DNA from: Luzula sylvatica
Taxonomy: Eukaryota; Streptophyta; Magnoliopsida; Poales; Juncaceae
Assembly (NCBI GenBank): GCA_946800325.1
Contig: OX326957.1
Location: forward strand, 61,649,070-61,713,069
Reading direction: 5' to 3'
Length of the DNA: 64,000 nt
Shown here: positions 1 through 10,767 of the stretch, in pieces
Position numbering within the stretch: the stretch's first letter is position 1
Layout: every line of letters begins with the position of its first letter
The notes under the pieces: model-generated
Database searches by the model: none
The model's input: only the letters and a program-made list of their open reading frames with translations
Told to the model about the DNA's origin: nothing
Translations under genes and position numbers: made by a program

Positions 1-1052
1 AGTCAAATTTCCCGTGCTCGGATTATGTCGGTTTGAGATGATTTCAGTTTCGGTCCTCTATTTTTTGGAACATGTTTTTCAGAGTACATTTTTTCTTATT
101 ATCACGATCCTTTATTTTCGAATTATATTCGGTCTCGGGTTCCTCGATTTTGGATTGGATCAAGTTTGAATATCATATAAAAACATTTACTTTCGGGTTC
201 GGGTTATTTCGTCCCGAATCGGTCCGAGTCAGATTGTTTTTCTAAAATATGGCTAATTAGGTCAGTCGGGTCGAGTTTCAGGTCACTCGAGTCGGTTTTT
301 CGCGCTTGAGTCATCTTTGCCAGCTCTAATGGCAACCTCTACTTATCACGTAAAAATGTCTGATAAAAAATGATACATGTATTAAGAAAATTGTATTAAT
401 GGAATTAACATTTATAATATAAATACTATTTCGAGTCATTGAATTTGGGTTTAGAAAATTGTGGAAATGATGTTTTTGTATGTAATTTATTTATAGTGAG
501 TGAAGTTCCTTCCATTCACATTATATTGGAAATAGTGAATGGTAACCATATTAAATTCTTCATATTAATGCATGGAGACATTTTCTTGCATTCCAACCAT
601 CAGTGTTTCGAAACAGGATAGTGACATTCACATGGCTGAATTTTATAAGAACATGATCAATTGATCATACATTGACACTGCCAATAAATCACCTTTATCG
701 TGATAATCTCATAGCAACAAAGCTTAGTCAAAATATTAATGATTCAAGAATCCCATCAATTAATGCTTGTTTGTCTCCATTAAACACTCGAGACCACTAA
801 TGTGTTCTCATCTTGATAAGATCCTCTGTGGACATTACTTATTAAAAATCTGTGTTCCTGTGTGACTTAGTTACTGAAGGCCACTGATGGATTTTTTTAA
901 TTTATTCTCAAATCAGAAATTTGCTCATATAACTTTTAGAGGTGAAGAAGATTCTGCCAAGGACTATTGTCCTTAATTCTGAGTGTACACACTTGATTTG
1001 TGCATGTAAAAAACTTGTGAGTCCTAAGACATTTTTAAAGTAAAAAAAAAAA
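1..1052. other. Intergenic, no gene recognised
   Basis: AT-rich sequence after a more GC-rich first 330 bases that reads like decayed repeat (many tcgggt/tcgag words). A 60-codon ORF at 439-621 has no recognisable domain and is probably chance. A poly-A run at 1042-1052 forms the left flank of the MULE that begins at 1053. Confidence 0.6.
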
Positions 1053-1240
1053 GGGAAAAATTCTCCTATATCCCTACTAAACTCATCAATTACATATTTG
1101 TCCCTCTTAAATTTATAATATCATATTTATCCCTACTAAATATAATTAATGTCTAATTTATCCTTATTAAGATCTACAAATATCAAATTTATCCAATTCT
1201 TAAAATTAACATTAAATTAAATTAATTAACTCATATATTT
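1053..1240 (+). repeat. Left terminal inverted repeat of the Pack-MULE
   Basis: Pairs with 3665-3852 in inverted orientation. It is rich in the words atatccctactaaa and tttatccct, repeated two to three times. Confidence 0.8.
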
Positions 1241-1402
1241 CAGAATTATGGACTAAAATACCCTTCTTGTAAACATCACTCAAATCCATTAACATAATTA
1301 CAAATTACCCAAATCCATTAACAAAATACCCCCAAAACTTTTCATCTTCACATATTCACTGTAGCGACCCAGGCGATTCTTTTTCTTGTGAAGCTTCTCT
1401 CA

Positions 1403-1545
1403 GGCGAGTGGCGACTACCTTCTCTCTGGCGAGTGGCGACTGGCGAGTGGCAACTACCTTCTCTCTGGCGAGTGGCGACTGGCGAGTGGCAACTACCTTC
1501 TCTCTGGCGAGTGGCGACTGGCGAGTGGCAACTACCTTCTCTCTG
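1403..1545 (+). repeat. 39-bp tandem repeat, 3 full units plus a partial unit
   Basis: Three copies of a 39-bp unit (gcgagtggcgactgg...ttctctctg) from 1429 to 1545, preceded by a shorter 31-bp variant. Each unit contains the GCGAGTGGC word twice. As 39 is a multiple of three, the array stays open on both strands, giving a repeated 13-residue basic peptide (LAREKVVATRQSP) on minus. It lies inside the Pack-MULE. Confidence 0.9.
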
Positions 1546-1843
1546 GCAAAGGTTCTCACTGGCGAAGGTTTTTACAGATTTTGAGTTTGTTTACTATTAT
1601 TTTGGGATTGAAGCTTTTTGGTTCTCCTGGATTAGTATAAATTGAGATTTCTAGACCACATGGCCTTTTTACTGTAATTAGTCTCATTGCCAGAAATAAA
1701 AACAGGAGCTCCATTCACCCACCTGTCTGCCCCTTTTGTAATTAGTCTCATTTCGTACAAGTATTTTGTACTTCAATATGGTTTCTATCTTTTCAATTAA
1801 TTTCGAATTTTCGTAATTAATCTGCAATTTAATTTAATTGTGA

Positions 1844-2222
<379 letters not shown>

Positions 2223-2929
2223 GCCTAAATTAATCGAATATAATGTTCGATTTTCGATGATCCTGAATGCCAAGAAAAACATGATTATACGAAACTCGAG
2301 GAGGCGGATACAATTTTTGGGGATTCTTCTATACGTCGGTCTTATGATCGGGAAGAGATTTAATTTGTGGAGTTTAATGGGGGTTTATGTGAATTTTGTG
2401 AATTTTGTGATTTAATTTGCATATTTTTGGGGATTTAATTTGCAAATTTTTGGGATTTAATATATTCTGTCAAATTGTCGAGTTGGGGGTTTAATTTGCA
2501 AATTTTATTTCAGATTCAGGTTAACATATTCTGTTAAATTTGCAAACTTTTCACTATCTCGCATTCTGTTTGGGGATTTAATTTTGTGATTTTTGGTGTC
2601 CATTTAAGTTGAATTTCAATAGCAATTTTAATAGGAATTGAAGTTTAGTTGAATTTCAGATTACATTCATCGAATTGGTATTGGAGACTCGAACACATAA
2701 TGATTACAAAACATCGATATTAAACTCACATTATAACGAATCGATATCGAAAACACAAACACATAATGATTACAAAACATCAATACTAATATGATAATAT
2801 AGAAAGAACATGCATCTGAAATATCCGAAACTTCAAATTCAACACAAAACTAATATTACAAAACTCACATTATATCATTTTGAATTGATATCGCAAACAT
2901 ATTACAAAACTCAGAAAACATCAACACTA

Positions 2930-3330
2930 AAATCCAAGCCAGTACAGGCAACAGCGACCTTGGCCAATCCCATGTCGGTAACTAGTAAGCACTTGTCGAT
3001 CCTGAGCTCTTTCAATCCCGATGCTTTCGCAACAGCCGCAGCCTCCCTGTCTCCAAATCCGGTACAATAGGAGAGGTTGATTCCTCGATTTTCGTGCATG
3101 ACGACACCAGCGCCTCCTAATGCAGATCAATTAGTCTCATCAAATGCTAAACTCTTGCCAGCAGAAGAAAAGTAAGAAAAGGAAAGGAAAAATAAGAAAT
3201 TACCGATCTCAAATTATTAGGGCTTGGAATCGAAAGGGGCAATGCCGTGTCATCCAGCGAGGGACAACTGGACAGGTCCAATGACTGAAGGAAGGTGTAC
3301 CGCCGGAGAAGGAGGGGTAGGGGTCCGAGG
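2930..3330 (-). pseudogene. Captured fragment of an F-box/LRR gene (FBL3-like)
   Basis: On minus, two exon-like pieces carry leucine-rich-repeat sequence. About 3330-3208 reads LQSLDLSSCPSLDDTALPL. About 3118-2930 reads NLSYCTGFGDREAAAVAK, then LKELRIDKCLLVTDMGLAK and VAVACTGLD. The GDREAAA and KCLxVTDxGLAK order is what I know from the plant F-box/LRR protein FBL3. The F-box and most LRRs are absent. It is antisense to the GAR synthetase fragment within the same element, which points to two separate capture events. Confidence 0.75.
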
Positions 3331-3664
3331 CGCAGCAGCTTAATAGCTATTCGGTATCGCCGTCGTCCCGCTGCAATCACGTCGCATCGCGCAATCGCCG
3401 TAGCCAGCCACTGCGTCGCCCGCTATCGCCGTCGCCCCGCTGCAATCGCGTCGCGTCGCGTCGCCAGAAAGAGGAAGACGAATATCGATTGTATGCCTTC
3501 CATCGCTTCCATCGCCCGCTATCGACGTCGGATGAGAAGAGGGTTTAGGGTTCTATTTTTCCTTCTCCCTCCCCGCTGTTAATTGGTTTGCAGAGTTTGG
3601 TTATGTTTGGTTAGAAGAGGGTTTAGGGTTCATAACTTAACGGGTATAGGATTCAATATTGGAT

Positions 3665-3852
3665 TAAGGAATAATGAAATGAGGGGCAAATTAGTCAATT
3701 ATGTTAATATTCTGTTAAATTTTATTAAATTATTAGATAAGGATAAATTAGATAATTATTGTATTTAGGAGGGATAAATATGATATTATGTATTCAAGAG
3801 GGATAAATATGTAATTGATGAGTTTAGTAGGGATATAGGAAAAATTTTCCCA
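3665..3852 (-). repeat. Right terminal inverted repeat of the Pack-MULE
   Basis: Reverse complement of the left end, reading ttagtagggatatagg near its outer edge. It is followed directly by a poly-A flank. Confidence 0.8.
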
Positions 3853-4069
3853 AAAAAAAAAAAAACAAAGTAACTCGTGAATGTTTGCGAGTGCAAAATA
3901 AAATAAAATAAAAACTTGTTTTATTTAATAGTTAGTTTAGTAGGCAAAATGTGACCCGATTCGTCCAACTTGAAATTGAATCGAACCGAAAAAAACTTAA
4001 ATGTCAACAACTTACAAGAGCAAAAGACTCTATTTGTTCACATACAAGTTTTATAAGAAAATCAAAAAT
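3853..4069. other. Flank of the Pack-MULE
   Basis: AT-rich spacer with no coding signal. Confidence 0.5.
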
Positions 4070-5560
4070 TTTGAAAAAAATATGGGTATTTCTCTAGATA
4101 ATAACAAAATTGATGTTTAAAATGAGAAAATTATTAAATTTCTTGTTTCTCTCGTAAAACTCCGAAATTTAAGACTAACCCGATGCAAATTTATATTTTT
4201 TTCAAAATTTTTGAAAAAAAAAAAATGAAATCTAAAGGAGAGCTTGGTTCGTGATTTAAAATTAGTATGTCTTGAAATTTATTCTAATTTATTTCATTCA
4301 CATGTTTGGTTTAGACGCTAGGTAAAAAAGTAACGTCATCCACGATATCCATGGATATATTTTATGGGAATAAGATTATCACCAAAATTAGTGATTTTTC
4401 TCTATTCCCTAGGTTATTCTATCTCTCCAAATATTAAATGTGCTAAAATTATTGTATTAAAAATATTTATTTCACGTAGTTTCTAAATTTGTAGGAAAAA
4501 AATGCATCAACCAAACATATACATATATGCCTTGTAATACTATTCCATGAAATGAAATTCATTGGCAAAAAATATTCCGTGACATATTTCAAAACTCGAA
4601 CCAAACGATCCCTAATATCTTTAAAGAATCAATTATCTTATTTTCTAAAAAATGTCAAAATTGCATTCTAATACGAGAAAAAATCTCAATTTACTTGTTA
4701 ATCTAAAAAAGCTCCCTATTTGAAGGCTATGACACAATACAAATTTCATATTTTTCAAAAAGTTTGTGAATATGGAAAAAAAATAGAAGTTCAACACCTG
4801 CAAAAAAAAAAATTATCATATTATTTTTAAATGTCAAAATTGGTGTCTCAAACGAGAAAAACACCCAATTTTTTATTTTTTCCAAAAAAAGAGGAAATTG
4901 AGTACTAACATCAGAAAATTTCTATTTATTCAAAATTTTGGAAAAAAGGGAAAAATTGAAGTCTAACACGCCTTCAATTAAATTTAGTTATCATATTTTT
5001 CAAAAAATATCAAAGTTTGAGTTTAACAAATGCAAAAAGAATCAATTATCATATTTTCTACAAAAATATTAAAATTGATGTCTAAAACGAGTAAATTACT
5101 CAATTTCATGTCTTCTTCAAAAAATACTCAGTAATCGAAGACAAACACGAGCAAATTCATATTTTTTTCTAAAAAAATTGGAAAAAAATATAAGAAATGA
5201 AGTCTAACACCATAAAAAGCCCACATAACATATTTTTCAAAAAATGCCAAACTTGAAAAAAATCTTATACAAGCAAAAATACTCGCTTTTCTCGTTTTCC
5301 TAAAAAAACTTCATAATTGAAGACTATTACTTGCAAATTTCGATATTTTTTAAAACATTCGAAAAATGCATGAAGTTAAGGCTATAACATCTTCAAAAAA
5401 AAACTGAATGCACTTTTTTCTATCAAATACCAAAAGTGATGTCTAGTGAAAAAAATACTAAATTTTTATGTTTATTTTTTCTCAAAAAACTCCTTAATTG
5501 AAGAATAACAAAATTAGGATTTTTTTCTCAAAATTTCTTCGCTCCGTGAAATGTTAAGAT
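4070..5560. repeat. Decayed ~180-bp tandem repeat array
   Basis: A segment of the form 'aaaattg(a)tgtctaaaacgagaaaat..tcaattt' recurs at about 4108, 4651, 4832, 5068, 5246 and 5427. A second segment, 'aattgaagtctaacac', follows each. Spacing is about 180 bases (181, 236, 178, 181), and the 543-base gap between the first two falls to about 166 once the 377-bp MITE at 4236-4612 is removed. Copies are very diverged. I infer a relic satellite or tandemly amplified repeat. Confidence 0.65.
4236..4612. mobile_element. PIF/Harbinger-type MITE (Tourist-like)
   Basis: About 377 bp flanked by TAA on both sides (4233-4235 and 4613-4615). Ends are imperfect inverted repeats: AGAGCTTGGTTCG on the left against GATCGTTTGGTTCG read from the right. 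A 3-bp TAA/TTA duplication and a TTTGGT end are typical of PIF/Harbinger MITEs. It splits the tandem array around it. Confidence 0.65.
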
Positions 5561-6190
5561 TAACTTCTATAAGGCGATATTTGAAAATAAAAACTTGTTC
5601 GTAGATTTTTTTTTTTTTTTAGTTTCCAAAAAATTAGGATTTTATTCTACTAATTCAAGACAAAATAGGAGGCTATTTGAAATTTTTCAAAATTTATCGT
5701 ATCAATACCCATATGGTGTTGGGCCTAGGCTTACAACATGTTACCGGTCTCACCTATCGTATTGAAGCCCAGTCAAAAAGTCCACCCTCACCGACCCGAT
5801 AAAGCCTATCGTTTTATTTTCGGTTCCTGCTAAACAAGTGAGAGTTGAGAGTCTTGAGACCCTCTCTCCGTCTTCGGTCGCCAGATTACTGCCAGCCGAT
5901 CAGACTTTATAGACTCCGAACGCCTCCTCGAGTGGCGGCTCCGGCGATTGGTGTTGAAATACTTCTCAAAGCTTGTGGTCTCTGTATTATCTCCATTACG
6001 ATCGGTATTTACTCTTCCCTCAACCGCAAATTTCGTTGATCCTCTTCTTTTTTTTTCATAAAAACATTGATCCTTTTCTACTTTGATTTGCTGTCCAACT
6101 TAGTAATTAGCTTTTTCTTAGTTTTGTCTTTTACAATTGGTGCTTAATTGTGTGGAATTTTGGTGATTTTTCCCCTTTGTACTTAAATAA
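5561..6190 (+). promoter_or_regulatory. Upstream and 5' leader region of the TFIIIC-like gene
   Basis: GC content rises sharply from about 5720 and pyrimidine-rich leader-like sequence (gagaccctctctccgtcttcgg) runs to about 6040. The coding start is at 6191. A 64-codon ORF at 5845-6039 has no recognisable product and is probably untranslated leader. Confidence 0.45.
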
Positions 6191-6728
6191 ATGGAGACGG
6201 AAATAGAAGAAGAAGAATATATTTTACTTGATTTGGACGAATGTGTTTATTCAGATATTCCACCCAATGCTACTTATGTCCTCTCTGTAAGTCAATTCTT
6301 CCTATTTGACCAGTTTAATTTAATGATCACAATTTCAATTGAATTTTTCAATTTGAGTTACTTTGTGTAGGGTTTGGACACGCTATTTCCTACCTTAGTC
6401 ATTGGTGATAATTTACAATTGGTAATAACTATATTTTATTCAACATTAAATTCATATTCTTTAAATTATTCATCAACAATGTTTATTATTGTGATAGATA
6501 GGAGAATACCAAGATACTATAGGATCTTGTTATTTATTCTCAGAAAAAGGTAATTATAAATTTATGATCATATTATTCGTAATACAAAATAAATAATGAC
6601 TTGTCATAGTTAATTCAGATACTGAGTCGTCCAAAGATGTAAAGCCCCTCACGAACCTTCATAAAATTCTCAAATTTAGACTCGTAAATGAAGATTCGAG
6701 TGGTAAAGCAAAAAAATGTTCACAATGA
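6191..6728 (+). CDS. TFIIIC subunit 6-like protein (tau55-related, GTF3C6-type)
   Basis: Four exons (6191-6286, 6371-6421, 6498-6549, 6619-6728) with GT-AG borders and compatible phases give a 102-residue protein. The N-terminus is acidic (METEIEEEEYILLDLDE). It is followed by the family signature IPPNATYVLSGLDTLFPTL, then IGDNLQLIGEYQDTIGSC. This matches the TFIIIC_sub6/tau55-related domain, a beta-barrel subunit of the RNA polymerase III factor that binds tRNA gene internal promoters in the nucleus. The C-terminus is short and basic. The chosen ATG is the first in frame and places EEEY right before the domain. The gene is compact and unlinked in function to its neighbours. Confidence 0.8.
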
Positions 6729-7705
6729 TTAACCATTGGTTAGTTTGATTTCTCCTCTTTTTTTAATCTTAATTTAGAATATATTGTTTGGTATATTTTT
6801 AACAAACTTTTAGTGATAAATTAGTAGGGTTGGTCCCATGGCTTTACTAAAAACGATTTCAAAATTATTTTATCAAATGACCATTATAATTAATTATGTA
6901 CGAGGCACCTAGTTAATAAAGATTTCATATGATTTTTCGATCATCTATTATTTTGACAAAAATATTTGAATTTGTTTCTCAATGAAATTGATTAATTTGA
7001 CAAAGAGAGTATTATTCTGGATATAAGAGGACATTCAATACAATTGGAAGAGATAATTTAAAGTTTATGTTCATTAATTAGCAAGGAGTGAGAGAAGAGA
7101 GTTTAAAGTTTGTTCAATTAATTTTAAAGCTTGTATGTTTAGGAAAATGTCTGGGAGAAGAAATAATGAAAATATATAGCATGGTCAGGAAAATATTTTG
7201 GACGACAAAATTTTGTGAACGAAAGATATATCTTGGTCGACTCATCCGATTAACGAATTTATTAAACCGTACATAAACAAAAGGGCCTGAAAAGAATTTA
7301 CCGTTCATCAAAGAGATACAAATGTTTCAAAAATATCGAAGGTTTTATATACTATTCAAAAAAAGTCAAAAGGAGTTTCGAAAGATTTCCCTTACGTAAT
7401 ACTATGATGAAATAAGTTGATTCAATTTTTTGTCAAAAATAATACATGAAATAAGTTGATTCAATTTTTTTGCCAAAAATGAATATAATTTATTTGAATA
7501 TAAAGTAACCATTTTTATTCAACAAAATAATTTTTTACATACCAATTAAATTTAGAAAGACAAAAACAAGAATATTGATTTACAACAAAAACATAAAAGA
7601 ACACTTTAATATATTTTTTGAAAGGATAGCAAATACTATACCTATAACAAGATGAGAATTTACATCAGAATGGTTTACAACAACAACAACAAAAAAATCT
7701 TTCGT
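6729..7705. other. Intergenic, no gene recognised
   Basis: AT-rich. 6850-6900 resembles the inner end of the MULE-MITE at 24771-25206 (tatcaaatgaccattata). The small ORFs at 7088-7311 lie opposite each other and have no domain. Confidence 0.5.
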
Positions 7706-8964
7706 TCAAGCAAGGCATTCGCAAAATGTAAAATCTGTCTCGATTTTGAAGGCATCTCCAAAAAAATAATCTTTAACGTCAAATTTGTCGAATTTTGATT
7801 TCCAAAACTTCTGCCTGAAACCATAAAAAACAAAACTATTAGATTCCTACGCATGGCGACCAAAAACTTAAAAAAATCGACAAAAATACACATACCATAG
7901 GTCGGCAAAAAAACGATCAAAAGCGCCAAACTTGCTGGAATAAAAAAATTCCATATAAAACTCTAACCATCCATCCGTTAACTTCGCCTCCTTAAACTTC
8001 AAAACCTCTTTTCGCCACCATATTACCGCCTTGCTTCTTTCCATGATCCAAAAAACCATCTCTTCTTTGTCCTTCAACATCACATAGCACAATTTTCCAT
8101 CTCGTATCGTAATTTTTGAACGGAATTTTTTTTCAAAATCCAAGTGTTTTTGCGGTACATCGATCAACTTCCAAGATTCATTTTTTATGTTGAAAGCAAA
8201 TAAGTAAATTTTCTTTGTCAAAAAATCGGTTATTAACCAGTGAACCGAGCCGCAAAGGAACATGGCTTTAGTCTCCCGAGGACCGTGACTAGGAAAGTAT
8301 ATATGTTCTTTTATGTTCTTCGATCTGCGCCAAGTCCAAATGCGCGAGTCGAAGATTTCACATGCCATGTGTATATTGTTGTTATTTGGTATTGAGAAGC
8401 GGATAATTTTAAACTCGAGAGGCCCCGCTGTGTTTACGACCATCGCAGTTGCGGCCGTGGGAAATCTGCATAAAAAATGTTATATTGAGATTATTTAATT
8501 AATGAGATCGATTAAAATTTTACAAAAATTTAATACCTGAGATTGGGGTTTGGTATTGCTTTACATTGTCCCGTAGCCGGTTTGCACACATAATATTGCT
8601 CCTTACCGTACTCGCCGTTAAAACAACAAATCAAACCGCGACATTGGGACACTGCCTCGATTTTTGTGTAAGGGTTTTTCAAAATCGATAAGGATTCGAC
8701 CGGACAAGTAATTGGATAGTCAGAGACAAACGAATAGTACGACTTTTTTGACCCGTTCGATGCATATTGGATTATGTACCCGGATGCGGTATGAGTTTTT
8801 ACACAATGTTGTATCTTAAAATTTGTCTCGTTTGTCATCTTGTACAAATCGCGATTAACTTGGCGACATGATGGTAGATCATCGATATGAGTGCGTGTTA
8901 AAATCTCGAATATCGAATCATATGGCAACGTTTTGGATTCACTTTGTGTTGTGATTGAATTCAT
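7706..8964 (-). CDS. F-box protein with F-box-associated region
   Basis: Three exons on minus (8537-8964, 7896-8465, 7706-7814) join in frame through GT-AG introns to a 368-residue protein. Residues about 12-55 (LPYDSIFEILTRTHIDDLP, then CRQVNRDLYKMT) form an F-box, the helix set that binds SKP1 in SCF ubiquitin ligases. The rest resembles the plant F-box-associated beta-propeller type: SRCRGLICC-like text (SQCRGLICCFNGEYG), CKPATGQCKAIPNP, a FLCGSVHWL-like segment, and a C-terminus with KSKFDKFDVKDYFFGD. The substrate cannot be deduced. The third exon is short and was found from a strong TTTCAG acceptor at 7815; it supplies the stop. The gene diverges from the RCC1 gene across 1.8 kb. Confidence 0.85.
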
Positions 8965-9902
8965 TGGTTTTTGTTTATTTGTAATTAAAATCCAAGCTTG
9001 AATTTGAGGGGAGAAAATTGTTTGTAAAGGAAATATCTCGATTGAATCGAAGATTATATAGAAAATGTTGAGGTTTGAATACAGAAAGTATTTGTTAAGT
9101 AAGTTTTTTTTTTATTATTAATTTTGTTAAGTAAGTTATGTTTACGAAGATTACATAATAAAATGAGTTGATTACTGTTATCTAACTGTATTATCTATTT
9201 ATCTTTCCATATTTCAACCTTTTTAATTCTACTTTCTAATTTGGGGGAATAACAACTGTATTTTCATGATCAAAACAGATAATTGTTTATTCATTTGTTT
9301 CACATATCTTGCTTATATTAATATATCAAAAATAGCAACTCTTTCTTAATTTGAAATTACGAAAACATGTATTTGGATTATTTAAAATATTTTTTTGAGC
9401 TGATTCTTGAACTGAAAAATCTTCTATATGTGTTGGGCAGAAGAAAAAAAATGTTAAAAAGCCGCAATTATTCGTACACATCCACAAAGCTGTAAAAAAG
9501 TCTCCATCAATATTTGAGAATCAAAGTTATTAAAAAAAATTGTTATAAAAGCGATTAGCGAATGCATGTGAATGTGTCTATTTCTTCCATATTGAGTGGC
9601 CCAAATATGAAAGTAACATTCTGATCCAATTATCGTTAAAGAAATTTAATTTGTAGTATATTATCATTAAGGTTTTATTTATTTCAACTAACATTTATTA
9701 TTTATTTGTTATTAATTTTTGATAATTTTTGATAATTTTTGTTAGAGTTTATAACATATATTTTTAATTAATATTTTTTTATATATTTATCAACATGAAC
9801 TTTGTTGATATAAGAAGATTTAAATAAATTCATCATTAGATTATTGACTGCTTAGTGCTTACACACAGTTCCTTGTCTTCTATTATTATCTTTAGAATAT
9901 TG
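8965..9902. other. Intergenic, no gene recognised
   Basis: AT-rich. It presumably contains the F-box gene promoter (just above 8964), but no clear TATA position could be fixed. Confidence 0.5.
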
Positions 9903-10140
9903 GTGGAGTTTCACGTGTACCGCTTTAAAACCTCAAAATATCACATATACCCTCTAAAATATAGAATATCATGAATATTCTCCTACTAAATATGAGAAAT
10001 ATCATCAGTATCTCTTCTTTCAAAATTCTTCAAAAAAATCGTCTGATTTCCAATATTTGTAGGGATATTCATGATATTTTCTATCCTGCAGAAGTGAACA
10101 TGAGATTTTGAGGTTTTGCAGGGTCCACATGCAATTAAGG
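9903..10140. repeat. Foldback MITE, ~240 bp
   Basis: Inverted ends share aaaacctcaaaat (left, about 9928) with attttgaggtttt (right, about 10109), plus aatatcatgaatat with its complement further in. Borders and target duplication are not certain. Confidence 0.55.
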
Positions 10141-10767
10141 CAATAATATTTTGCTTAGTAAAACCAAATAGAAAAGAAAGGAAAGTACCACCGAAAGAGA
10201 AATTCTGTAAATCTCCTTTGCGGCTAAATCAAATTCTCTAGAATCTTCCAAAAAGACTTTCCGTATTATACATTAAATTGCTTACATAAAAATTCAAATT
10301 ATTAAATTTGTTATACTTTGCCGTTGTAATTAGAAAACCAATTAATGTAATTTTAATTTTGTGAATTTCAAAATTTCATGTTTGGTAACGATTATAGAGA
10401 AAGACCCCACTCTGCTTTTACTTTGCCTCCACCGTTAAACCATTTGTTTTCCTTCTCTCTCTTTCCTCCTTTCCTTTTCTCTCAAGCTCTCTCTTTTCTT
10501 CACCAACTCGATTCACAACCCACTAATCAAAAAACCCATAAGCGAAATTTCGTTCAATCCGATTTTACTCCTGAATTTTCTCCAGTTTATTCGGAAATTT
10601 CACAAGTGCTTGAAGAAGTGCTTTGTTCTCCTGATGATTCTCTATCTACGCATGATTTCTTGCAAAATTCTATCCTCAGACGTGTTCTTGTTACTCTTCT
10701 CTAACTTTTGGAACATCTGGAGGCCGAGATTCAGAAAATCGTTGTAGTATTTATTAATCACTCGATC
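10141..10767 (+). promoter_or_regulatory. Upstream and leader region of the RCC1-repeat gene
   Basis: Holds a CT-rich stretch (10438-10500, ttctctctctttcctcc) typical of a plant 5' leader. The ORF at 10378-10704 ends before the real start and is probably leader. Confidence 0.4.

Noticed and set aside
3295..3582. Arginine-rich 95-codon ORF on plus (MYRRRRRGRGPRR)
   Set aside because: Antisense to the FBL3-like fragment and made of tcgcc/cgtcg word repeats; no domain and no homologue recognised.
10378..10704. 108-codon ORF before the RCC1 gene
   Set aside because: CT-rich leader composition, ends before the real start, no domain.
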